From: JAFGED01 sp964551295
Lineage (GTDB): Bacteria; Chloroflexota; Anaerolineae; B4-G1
Assembly (NCBI GenBank): GCA_964551295.1
Contig: CAZKDJ010000122.1
Location: 1-12,495 of the forward strand
DNA length: 12,495 bases
Direction: 5' to 3'
The notes below the pieces were generated by a model. The model was not told the DNA's origin and made no database searches. It was given only the letters and a program-made list of their open reading frames with translations. Positions 8,501 through 12,495 of the stretch are shown one piece after another (the stretch's first letter is position 1; each line of letters starts with the position of its first letter). Both the position numbers and the translations under genes were made by a program.

Positions 8501-8640
8501 ACCTTCGGGTCGTCATCTGTAGCCGGTGATGGCGCCGCGCGCACGGTGGCGATCGCGGATGTAGGTACGCTCGTCAGCAGAATGGCGATTGCGACGAGCA
8601 AGTGACACAGTTTGGTCTTTCGACAAAGATGGTGGTACAT
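2554..8640 (-). CDS. Giant secreted RHS/YD-repeat protein with SpvB-like N-terminus, inserted FN3 block and variable C-terminal tip
   Basis: 2028 residues. The start is ATG 8640, with AAGGAG (8647-8652) 6 bases upstream. Residues 1-36 are a signal peptide (hydrophobic LLVAIAILLTSVPTSA). Residues about 57-115 (YNYPIEVPPGRNGLQP, GPLGAGWS) match the SpvB/TcdB-type start of RHS toxins. YD repeats (YDxxGxL, YDALGRxV) run from about 650 to 1365. An octaproline at about 1371-1378 introduces a fibronectin type III domain and then a jelly-roll or carbohydrate-binding-like segment (about 1380-1664). The core resumes with KYYYAAGWRVAMR and ends with GDHLGSTS, YTFTGQRNE, YNARFYDPYLGRFISAD and DPTGHY (about 1797). 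This is the classical RHS core that forms a shell around its C-terminal passenger. The last 227 residues (from about 1802) are the passenger, with a Gly-rich hydrophobic stretch at about 1950-2002; no known toxin fold was recognised. Downstream there are only 180 bp of non-coding DNA before the propeller gene, with no immunity gene. Confidence 0.95.
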   Translation of the reverse strand: MYHHLCRKTKLCHLLVAIAILLTSVPTSAIATVRAAPSPATDDDPKVWQFSYNPPVVSTFSGASTYNYPIEVPPGRNGLQPQVNLSYNSRRVDGSLGYMGVAMGPLGAGWSADQIDIVRKFKDCRGTCFDDIFTLIMNGTGYDLEPAGIKYWGRFHAKDAPHLYVERRNFCNEASNKGIRDACIAAGNTGNGSLENITGDYWIVRMADGSEVRLGYTENSEQDVDEDCVGYNCDYGGQAPHRVVKRWRADMIADVHGNEMVFTYKEFDKPSNDFHSLLTEIEYNKDDAGHYHSGVTFAYTTASINSVGPRYTSIQTWQGQPPQVTREYSLTVNITNTGDMGNECGMYLKLAHLDNIQVWDAGGNQSLPATSFEYEWLNNWDRWCYHHPRLKWVRNGYGAATQFFYDEGDEYYRTNDPKDWPSMDPESVGATYRANKVCTYPHEGLSEDRACIEYQYGPYCRGERNQPCARDKAKEWATIVGHDWTAETLYDYDESVLVKRRHDFVHDNYDLLGRETQVRVSDADGVPLKQTDTAWSTETLGSTTWAHVDEVVTTDYSGGGSLSTRIVYGDYDDYGNLIAEYHYGNIAVSGDERSVHRGFYPNGDPAVWIVNKLAWENVYEGITGNVGGLALKTQTINYYDGAVDYHTPPTQGNLTRVGRGLGDWGWVHTSYDYDTRGNLISETDPNGHTTTIEYDTIYHLYPVETCGAVGTDVEQCNYVEYYYVNYTGEPAGEHGLPGQVGRMWDDNGEETATWYGYDGFGRLITVLRPLDDILAPTVMYEYDTYNANGLQGLQVTEIVRERYGVGNALRPTLYFYDGLGRLVETLVERTDGGEQVLSYTTYDGLGRTKNAYVPYVVDEDFWNFKPLDDPNRPHTTTDYDALGRAVKVENPDVTSTYQRHVASGGFLWHTFYDENQHARTSIYDALGRMVKVQEYEGNCKSNTMPAPYQDLECDPPGGEHTDPYVLYASTIYDYDVLGNLLTVTDAANNVTTMEYDPLGRKVAMDDPDMGAWTYSYDAVGNLKSQRDAKGQWVYFAYDELNRLTSKFLGVLPLAQYWYDEADHGFGIGRRTSMNDTSGSTSWTYDERGRVTQESKTIGSAGPFVTEYTYDALDRVEDMTYPDGEIVTHTYNPQGLLESVDGFTTYVENLDYDAPGRTTLMQFGGASLNLQTSYEYYDWDTLNGMGRLRWIKTGLDGPSFEDLQKLEYEYDAVGNVTAIDDYDMPGGTETQSFTYDALDRLTDIITRVGPRGSIIGFQKYSYDEIGNITSRGELLLYHYDPNHPHAVQELEISGTTVASYSYDANGNMTNREENGTTYTQDFNAENRLERVTTGGETTEFFYDGDGNRVKRVDGSGTTLYVGNHYEVQIADPPPPPPPPAPTSLDACYISEPLPLEQSSPARPSPDYVQLSWQPSLPPSGTTFRVYRNSTRIASGLPAGEYTDGTGKEGDSYYVTAVNAAGESGPSNTAQAWPCLPSLAGSEGASKPYASTTPKGTGATVDGGYLVDDFEYTDSPLDHDWKIYDGSGSLATVAGAGRPGRVLRTTTSQGVNFGIRYPADGSLDIPLRELSVWIKDSDTFVFYVKVHASDGNDYSIRYEPINGTPYASGNYAFVPVGSRYQDGTWRELRRNLDADLRSVFGVGVETVKWFCIRGNYDLDDLTLLPATKVTKYYYAAGWRVAMRVDDVVTYLHGDHLGSTSLTTCGSTSGCGGLGAEVAQQRYYPYGEERWSSGALPTDYTFTGQRNEAGLGLMDYNARFYDPYLGRFISADTIVPEPGNPQALNRYSYVLGNPLRYVDPTGHYTEDEIRKGLEKRGYSEGEINTIIYNWTHYEQHADWWSLLMEAENGDVLEALNPADNQLWSAEFMGNPWWVFSLCSTIDGVDYFDVAAFYSDNPLNPNASTRQDIILAREGNKLGLPTDDYVFHVATDAFANGIPDLAPPDRRDLGEGGVIMFGGGCVMAKGLTVMAGGLALEVPSGGLSTGAVIVGAVEILGGGAGFYAGSKQVVEYFDQWNRYNRNQSRLAPYTYP

Positions 8641-8694
8641 TTCACGCTCCTTTTACGTGTATTTTTCCTTCTGATCTTTCGTCTGAGCAACAAC

Positions 8695-8723
8695 AGTGTA
8701 GTAAACGGATCTCACAGTCTCAG
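8695..8723 (-). promoter_or_regulatory. Weak sigma70-type promoter candidate for the RHS gene
   Basis: On the minus strand, CTGAGA (8718-8723) and TACACT (8695-8700) are 17 bases apart, each matching 4 of 6 consensus positions. The predicted transcript would have a leader of about 48 bases before ATG 8640. The match is weak; position is the main argument. Confidence 0.3.
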
Positions 8724-8737
8724 AAAATGCCTCGAAT

Positions 8738-8746
8738 TGCTATAAT
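8738..8746 (+). promoter_or_regulatory. Extended -10 promoter candidate (rightward)
   Basis: TGC directly followed by a perfect TATAAT (8741-8746) is an extended -10 element, which can work without a good -35; the hexamer 17 bases upstream (TCTCAG) is poor. Transcription would start near 8753 and give a leader of about 240 bases for the ThiF-like gene. GTGTTACAC follows immediately and may be an operator. Confidence 0.45.
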
Positions 8747-8804
8747 GGCGGCCTATGTGTTACACGGGCCTGCCGGGGTGTGGCCTGCGAGAGCGTCAAA
8801 GACG

Positions 8805-8833
8805 TTGGCAACCTGGCACTTTTGGGCTAGAAT
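8805..8833 (+). promoter_or_regulatory. Main sigma70-type promoter candidate of the peptide-modification operon
   Basis: TTGGCA (8805-8810) and TAGAAT (8828-8833) are separated by exactly 17 bases, and each differs from the consensus at one position. Transcription would start near 8840, leaving a leader of about 150 bases that contains the GTGCCA/TGGCAC array. One further TGGCAC (8814-8819) lies in the spacer, so a protein binding these hexamers could also touch this promoter. Confidence 0.6.
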
Positions 8834-8883
8834 GAGGCCCTGAGCCTAGATTGCTTTCCAAGATGTATCATAACAAAAAATGT

Positions 8884-8953
8884 GTGCCATAGAGTGCCAA
8901 AAGAGTGCCATCTTTGGGGAGACGGAGCAGGAGAAAATGGCACAACTTGGCAC
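8884..8953 (+). promoter_or_regulatory. Helically phased GTGCCA/TGGCAC operator-like array
   Basis: GTGCCA occurs at 8884, 8894 and 8905. The complementary form TGGCAC occurs at 8938 and 8948, with another at 8814. Start-to-start distances are 10, 11, 33 and 10 bases, about one, one, three and one helical turns, so all five would face the same side of the DNA. The first three point one way and the last two the other. The array lies between the main promoter and the ThiF-like start codon. It is probably a binding platform for a regulator; the regulator is unknown. Confidence 0.5.
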
Positions 8954-8972
8954 AAAAATCATGGTACAATAA
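8937..8972 (+). CDS. Possible 11-codon upstream leader ORF
   Basis: ATG at 8937 with GGAG (8924-8927) and AGGAG (8929-8933) upstream opens a frame MAQLGTKIMVQ ending in TAA at 8970-8972, 20 bases before the ThiF-like ATG. It overlaps the two TGGCAC hexamers. It could be a translated leader that couples to or modulates the next gene, or simply chance, since short frames with purine-rich leaders are common. No regulatory codon run is present. Confidence 0.2.
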   Translation: MAQLGTKIMVQ

Positions 8973-8992
8973 TCCCGGAGGCAGTAAGGAAA

Positions 8993-10129
8993 ATGCAACG
9001 ACCCAGAATAAAGTCCTGCTATTCGATTGCTCTAGATCGAAACAAGGAGGGAGTCCTCTATATCGGGTCTGCCCTGGGCTATGCCAGCGCAATAGAGGAT
9101 GTCGACGAGCCTCTGCTAGAGATGCTCAAGCTTCTCGATGGGGAGCATACCGTCGAGGACATGGTCGCGATCCTGAAGGGGAAACAGATCCAGGCGACCG
9201 AAAAAGAGGTGCGAGAGAACCTTTCCATGCTCGATGGGTATGGTTTTTTGGAGGATGCTGCTACGCCGATCCCGACGGGACTATCCGATGCGGAGTGGGA
9301 ACGATATGGACGCCAGGTCTCGTTCTTTGCCATATTCGAGGACAGGGATGGCGAACGATACGAGTACCAACACATGCTCAAGAATTCGCGGGTGACCATC
9401 TTGGGTCTGGGCGGGCTGGGGTCCTACGTCTTGTACCACCTGGCAGCTTCAGGCGTGGGGGATATTCTGGGAGTAGATTTCGATATCGTGGAACCGAGCA
9501 ATCTAAACAGGCAGTTGTTGTACTCGACACCAGACATCGGCAGATCGAAGATAGACGTGGCCCGCGAGCGGGTGCAAGCCCTCAACCCTCACGTTCGTTT
9601 CGAGGGGCGGACGGTGCAGATTTCGTCGGAGGACGATCTACAGGGGCTCGTCAGCCATCGGGACCTGGTGGTCTCTGCTGCCGATGCGCCCGCAGGGTGG
9701 ATTCAGCGTTGGATCAACACCGTCTGCCTGGAACACCAGGTGCCATACATCAGCGCGGGCTACACGGAGCAGGTGGGGCAGGTGGGACCGCTGACCGTGC
9801 CCTACCAAACCTCTTGCTACGACTGCCGCTGCCATCCCGAGGGGAGACCCCTGCCTATGGATCCCGATCGTGCTCCATTTGGCCGCAGGAATCACGGTCC
9901 GGCCCTAGGGCCACTCTCGGGAATGGTGGGGGGATTTGTCAGTTTGGAGGTCATCAAGTATCTGACCGGGTTCGCTCCGCCGGTGACGTTGAACAGCGTC
10001 TTTACTATCGACGTAGGGACCATGAACATGACCAGCCGAAAGCTGAACGAGCGTTCACCGAGTTGTCCATCGTGTGGGATCGAGATTCACCAGGATGCGT
10101 TTTCCAAAGATCACCTGGTGGTGTGGTAG
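8993..10129 (+). CDS. E1/ThiF/MoeB-type adenylating enzyme with N-terminal PqqD-like peptide-binding domain
   Basis: 378 residues. The start is ATG 8993, with GGAGG (8977-8981) 11 bases and AAGGA 2 bases upstream. Upstream in-frame codons back to GTG 8882 look like leader DNA. Residues about 25-92 (EPLLEMLKLLDGEHTVEDMV ... GYGFLED) resemble PqqD/RiPP-recognition winged helices. The catalytic domain follows. RYGRQ (105-109) opens it; GLGGLG (138-143) binds nucleotide; VDFD (161-164), NLNR with the arginine finger R173, K186 and D231 match the MoeB/ThiF/MccB active site. Zinc cysteines are C275/C278 (CYDC) and C358/C361 (CPSC). All expected catalytic elements are present, so ATP-dependent adenylation of a C-terminal carboxylate is likely. 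The substrate is probably the 47-residue peptide encoded two genes downstream (inference). NCBI-style names such as TOMM leader-binding ThiF-like protein could apply, but no YcaO gene is in view. The next gene starts 7 bases after the stop. Confidence 0.9.
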   Translation: MQRPRIKSCYSIALDRNKEGVLYIGSALGYASAIEDVDEPLLEMLKLLDGEHTVEDMVAILKGKQIQATEKEVRENLSMLDGYGFLEDAATPIPTGLSDAEWERYGRQVSFFAIFEDRDGERYEYQHMLKNSRVTILGLGGLGSYVLYHLAASGVGDILGVDFDIVEPSNLNRQLLYSTPDIGRSKIDVARERVQALNPHVRFEGRTVQISSEDDLQGLVSHRDLVVSAADAPAGWIQRWINTVCLEHQVPYISAGYTEQVGQVGPLTVPYQTSCYDCRCHPEGRPLPMDPDRAPFGRRNHGPALGPLSGMVGGFVSLEVIKYLTGFAPPVTLNSVFTIDVGTMNMTSRKLNERSPSCPSCGIEIHQDAFSKDHLVVW

Positions 10130-10136
10130 CTAAGAG

Positions 10137-11390
10137 ATGATCCTACCAAGAGACATCGATCTGTGTGACGACAGCGTCGTCGAATTATACCCCCTCGCCA
10201 TAAACCAGGAACGCAATTGGTATGGAGAGCAGTACGTGGGGAGAGGGGACTTGGGACACTTTGCTCTTCCCACGGAAGGTGTGATGGTTCTACGCCTGCT
10301 TCAGCATGGCCTTTCGCTGGGCCAGGTGGCCGAGCGGATGGGAGACTGGGGTGATGGTGATGTGAACGTATTCGCTTTCGTGCGGGACCTATGTGATCTA
10401 GGTTTTGTCCATCGCGTCGATGGTCGTGCCGTCTCCCCTGAGCCGGAGGAAGCGCCTTCCTCCGGCCCTCCCTTGCCCGCCCTGAATCGCTGGCCGGGCA
10501 TCAAACCGGTTATTGGGTTATGCATCGTCATCGCTGTGGCCGGAGCGATGATGGCCATAGGAATGCCCCAGTATTTGCCCCGCTGGCGCGATTTCTTTTG
10601 GCACGAAAGCTATAGCCTGCTCCTGGTCGTGGGCTTTGTCGCCAACTGGCTCTTTTTAGCGGTCCACGAATCGGCTCATCTGGCCGTCGCCAGGGCGCTG
10701 GGCATACGAGGCACGTTTTCGTTGAGCACGCGTCTGTGGTTCGTCGTAGGGCAAACGCGGCTTCGTGGCCTGTGGCACTTGCCCAAGCGCGAGCGCTGTC
10801 TGGTGTATCTGTCTGGGATGCTGTGTGATGCCGTACTGGCGGCGCTGTTTGTGTTCTATCTGTGGAGCCACGATCACTTGGGCCCGCTGGGGGGAGAGAC
10901 GGGGTACCGGTTGGCCAAAGCGATGATTTTGGTTCTCAGCCTGAGAATCGCTTGGCAGCTCAACATCTATATGCGTACCGATATCTATGGCTTGCTGGTG
11001 GATTTGTTCGATTGCAAGCGACTCTTTGACGATGCAAAGATGTACCTTTACGATCAAGTCCGATTCCTCGGCCGCCGGAACGCGCTCAAAGATCTACCGG
11101 CGGGGGAAAAGCGCGTCGTACGTCTCTACAGCCTGATCCTGTTGGCGGGGACGGCGGTGGCTTTACTGGGGTTCGTGTTTTATCAGGTGCCTGCAATGAT
11201 CGTGCTGGTCAAAGATTCAGTGCTGAATCTGACCGCTCGCTCCCTGGCGCAGTGGCGGCAACCACAGTGGGATAGTGCTATGGCATTGGCTCTCATTTCC
11301 TTCAATTATCTGTTAACGATCGGGTTGTCGGTGTGGGGAAACAAGCCGCGGGTATCGCGCTTGATTTCGCTGTTGCACTTTACAAAATAA
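10137..11390 (+). CDS. Membrane M50-like zinc metalloprotease with N-terminal PqqD-like domain
   Basis: 417 residues. The start is ATG 10137, 7 bases after the ThiF-like stop, with only a weak ribosome binding site (TAAGAG), so translation is probably coupled. Residues about 40-97 (FALPTEGVMVLRLLQHGLSL ... LCDLGFVHRVDG) have the pattern of a PqqD-like winged helix. A Pro-rich linker (100-118) leads into about six membrane segments (near 124-143, 158-176, 222-243, 262-280, 329-350, 380-400). HESAH (177-181) at the end of the second segment is the HExxH zinc motif. D282 in NIYMRTDIYG fits the third ligand of the N-x-x-x-x-x-D-G region in site-2 and YydH-like peptidases, although the usual DG is replaced by D-I-Y-G. 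Likely job: leader removal or export-linked processing of the modified peptide at the membrane. No fused HlyD part and no ABC transporter are seen. Confidence 0.85.
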   Translation: MILPRDIDLCDDSVVELYPLAINQERNWYGEQYVGRGDLGHFALPTEGVMVLRLLQHGLSLGQVAERMGDWGDGDVNVFAFVRDLCDLGFVHRVDGRAVSPEPEEAPSSGPPLPALNRWPGIKPVIGLCIVIAVAGAMMAIGMPQYLPRWRDFFWHESYSLLLVVGFVANWLFLAVHESAHLAVARALGIRGTFSLSTRLWFVVGQTRLRGLWHLPKRERCLVYLSGMLCDAVLAALFVFYLWSHDHLGPLGGETGYRLAKAMILVLSLRIAWQLNIYMRTDIYGLLVDLFDCKRLFDDAKMYLYDQVRFLGRRNALKDLPAGEKRVVRLYSLILLAGTAVALLGFVFYQVPAMIVLVKDSVLNLTARSLAQWRQPQWDSAMALALISFNYLLTIGLSVWGNKPRVSRLISLLHFTK

Positions 11391-11394
11391 TGTT

Positions 11395-11403
11395 AGGAGG
11401 TGA
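11395..11403 (+). promoter_or_regulatory. Consensus-like ribosome binding site of the small peptide gene
   Basis: AGGAGGTGA matches the anti-Shine-Dalgarno sequence very well and lies 9 bases (from AGGAGG) before ATG 11410. It is much stronger than the sites of the two enzyme genes ahead, which fits a peptide substrate needed in excess over its modifying enzymes. Confidence 0.8.
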
Positions 11404-11409
11404 ATAAAA

Positions 11410-11553
11410 ATGGAATCAAAAGAGCAGGTCAAGAAAACCAATGAACAGACGAACGAAGAAAAAAAGCTCAAGAGAATCAAGATTCGACGCTTGGATGAGG
11501 TTGAGCTGACCGTAATCGCCAGCCAAGCGAATTATCCCGCTCCGCAAATGTAG
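11410..11553 (+). CDS. 47-residue RiPP precursor-like peptide
   Basis: A short frame from ATG 11410 to TAG 11551-11553, 19 bases after the protease stop, with an excellent ribosome binding site. The first 33 residues are extremely charged (Lys/Glu/Arg-rich, with EEKKLKRIKI and RRLDEVEL). The last 14 residues, TVIASQANYPAPQM, carry no charge. This split into a charged, helix-prone leader and a short core-like tail is typical of precursors whose leader binds PqqD-like domains. The tail has no Cys and only one Thr and one Ser, so heterocycle or lanthionine chemistry is unlikely. With an E1-type enzyme in the operon, C-terminal adenylation as in microcin C, or an amide, ester or crosslink formed from an activated carboxylate, is a better guess. 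There is no C-terminal Gly-Gly, so it is not an ordinary sulfur carrier. The exact core is unknown. Confidence 0.75.
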   Translation: MESKEQVKKTNEQTNEEKKLKRIKIRRLDEVELTVIASQANYPAPQM

Positions 11554-11565
11554 AACAAACTGATC

Positions 11566-11602
11566 CTGGGGCGTCAGATCGGAGCTCGGTCTGGCGCCCT
11601 GG
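11566..11602. terminator. Bidirectional terminator-like hairpin between convergent genes
   Basis: GGGCGTCAGA (11569-11578) pairs with TCTGGCGCCC (11590-11599) over 10 positions including one G-U pair, around an 11-base loop that contains GAGCTC. Three more pairs (two wobble) extend the base. It lies 15 bases after the peptide stop and just after the stop of the TPR gene on the other strand. No long T run follows on either side, so efficiency as an intrinsic terminator is uncertain. Confidence 0.55.
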
Positions 11603-11604
11603 AT

Positions 11605-11619
11605 CTCAAGTTACTTGAG
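11605..11619. repeat. Small palindrome enclosing the TPR gene stop codon
   Basis: CTCAAG-TTA-CTTGAG is a perfect 6-bp inverted repeat whose loop is the TAA stop codon of the minus-strand TPR gene. It adjoins the hairpin at 11566-11602 and may add to the termination structure. Confidence 0.4.
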
Positions 11620-12495
11620 TGGCTTGATCCTTCGGATGGGCAGGAGAGCCTCGATCTCGACCGCCACTTTTTCCAAAGCGTGCGTCCGGGCGATCTCTAA
11701 TCCATCCTGTAAGAACGTGCGTGCCCTTTGGTGCTCGCCCTGGGCCAAGAGTATCTGTCCCAGAACCTTGTTGCCCTGGGCCTGTCCCGAAGGGTCGTCC
11801 ATCTCCCTGGCGATCTGCAACGATCTCTGCGCGTCATTCAGTGCTTGATCGTAATCCCCCGCGTGCAGTAGGATCTTGGCGGTTCCTCGCTGGCAGTTCG
11901 CCACACAGTCCCGGTAGCCATCGGCCTCTGCGATCTCGAGCGCCTGGTGAAAGCGTTTCAGCGCGGCCTGATAATTTTCATCTGTAGCTTCTATTTCGGC
12001 CAGGAGTACGAGCGTGGGAGCGAGCACCTGGCGCATGCCCATATCGGTGGCGATGGCCAGAGCCCTTTCCAGGTATTCACGCCCGCGCGCGCTGTGTTCC
12101 AGCCGCAGGTGGATTTCGCCAATATTGTGACAGGACAGACATTGCCCGTAGGTATCACCGATCTCTTCCCGCAGGGCAAGGCTTTGTTCAAAGTGCTCGA
12201 GGGCGATTTCCAGCTCGCGTTCGTGAGTCGCAATGACCCCCAGATTGTTCAGCGTCATGGCGATCCCGCTCGTGTGGCCGATCTGCTTGCTGATTGATAA
12301 CCCGCGTTGGGTATCCGCTTTGGCCTGCTGGGGATCTCCCAAGGCCAGGGCGATCATTCCCCGTGCCCGATAGATACGCCCCATCTCCTTGGGATACTCG
12401 GCGCTCGTCTCTAGCACGTCCACGGCCCTGCAGATCAGTTCATAAGCCTGTTGGTATGTCCCCTGTCGATAGTAGACCCAGGCCAGGGAATCCAA
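11611..12495 (-). CDS. Tetratricopeptide-repeat protein (partial, 5' end beyond right edge)
   Basis: 294 residues to the right edge, ending LPIRRIKPLK before TAA at 11611-11613. The frame is open at the edge. The first codon seen (TTG) lies inside a TPR (LAWVYYRQGTYQQAYEL), so the true start is outside. About seven repeats of some 40 residues are visible, each a helix pair with the G/A-Y/F-A-P-like spacing (for example LNNLGVIATHERELEIALEHF and LGQILLAQGEHQRARTFLQD). This TPR_12-type array is a protein-interaction scaffold. Such C-terminal arrays are common in large Chloroflexota regulators with an upstream AAA/NB-ARC, SARP or LuxR part, and this could be the regulator of the adjacent operon (inference only, since the N-terminal part is missing). 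It is convergent with the peptide operon. Confidence 0.85.
   Translation of the reverse strand: MDSLAWVYYRQGTYQQAYELICRAVDVLETSAEYPKEMGRIYRARGMIALALGDPQQAKADTQRGLSISKQIGHTSGIAMTLNNLGVIATHERELEIALEHFEQSLALREEIGDTYGQCLSCHNIGEIHLRLEHSARGREYLERALAIATDMGMRQVLAPTLVLLAEIEATDENYQAALKRFHQALEIAEADGYRDCVANCQRGTAKILLHAGDYDQALNDAQRSLQIAREMDDPSGQAQGNKVLGQILLAQGEHQRARTFLQDGLEIARTHALEKVAVEIEALLPIRRIKPLK

Larger units (their letters stand above)
8641..8992. other. Divergent control region between the RHS gene and the peptide-modification operon
   Basis: 352 bases with no substantial gene. It holds the RHS ribosome binding site at its left end, two rightward promoter candidates, a repeated hexamer array and an 11-codon open frame, all listed separately. 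Further small symmetries are GTGTTACAC (8757-8765) just after the extended -10, and CGTCAAAGACG (8794-8804) directly before the -35 of the main promoter; both could be operators. I saw no riboswitch-like fold. Confidence 0.7.

Noticed and set aside
8938..8953. Sigma54 promoter (TGGCAC followed by TTGGCA)
   Set aside because: The GG-to-GC spacing is one base too short for a -24/-12 element, and the same hexamer recurs as an array, so operator sites fit better.
8962..8970. Extended -10 TGG-TACAAT as the operon promoter
   Set aside because: It would start transcription at about 8977, inside the ribosome binding region, and has no -35 at a normal distance. Kept only as a remote possibility if an activator binds the TGGCAC pair at 8938/8948.
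8882..8992. Upstream GTG 8882 as start of the ThiF-like protein
   Set aside because: The extra 37 residues run through the hexamer array and have no family resemblance, and no ribosome binding site precedes the GTG. ATG 8993 starts the protein just before its PqqD-like domain.
8905..10140. Long plus-strand frame of about 411 codons overlapping the ThiF-like gene
   Set aside because: It is read in another frame of the same DNA, is Arg/Gly-rich, and has no recognisable domain. The overlapping frame has a complete E1 active site.
12476..12495. TTG at the right edge as start of the TPR protein
   Set aside because: It lies inside a TPR helix and no sequence upstream is available, so the gene is taken as truncated by the window.

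Overview
The window looks like chromosomal DNA of a GC-rich, free-living bacterium, most likely a member of the Chloroflexota. The main clue is the secreted beta-propeller protein, which ends in YRVYLPLVMRN; I know this kind of C-terminal tail (V-Y-L-P-L-V/I-x-R/K-N) from exported Chloroflexota proteins. The very large secreted RHS protein, the Pro/Thr/Ser-rich exported proteins and the REP-like palindromes agree with this. No rRNA, tRNA, phage or transposase gene is visible, so the taxonomic call rests on protein style and is moderate.

Left part (1-8640, all on the minus strand, read right to left): three exported proteins. The first is a 2028-residue RHS/YD-repeat protein (8640-2554) with an SpvB-like N-terminus, a core split by an inserted fibronectin-III plus carbohydrate-binding-like block, and a 227-residue C-terminal tip. 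The second is a seven-repeat beta-propeller-like protein (2373-1057). The third is a right-handed beta-helix protein (1022 to beyond the left edge) built of near-identical 30-34-residue repeats. The gap between the first two holds tandem palindromes and a long imperfect hairpin. A 14-bp sequence recurs in both intergenic gaps of this block.

Middle (8641-8992): a divergent control region. It carries a good sigma70-type promoter towards the right (TTGGCA-17-TAGAAT), a second extended -10, and a striking array of GTGCCA/TGGCAC hexamers spaced by one or three helical turns just ahead of the right-hand operon.

Right part (8993-11553, plus strand): a compact three-gene operon that looks like a ribosomally made, post-translationally modified peptide (RiPP) system. 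It contains an E1/ThiF-type adenylating enzyme with a PqqD-like N-terminal domain, a membrane-embedded M50-like zinc protease that also begins with a PqqD-like domain, and a 47-codon peptide gene with an excellent ribosome binding site. The peptide has a highly charged leader-like part and an uncharged C-terminus (TVIASQANYPAPQM). The inferred scheme is that the two PqqD-like domains bind the leader, the E1 enzyme adenylates the peptide, and the protease removes the leader at the membrane. No YcaO, radical SAM, lanthipeptide or ABC transporter gene is in view. I regard this cassette as the most interesting item.

The window ends with a convergent, incomplete gene for a tetratricopeptide-repeat protein (12495-11611), separated from the peptide gene by a hairpin that could terminate transcription from both sides.
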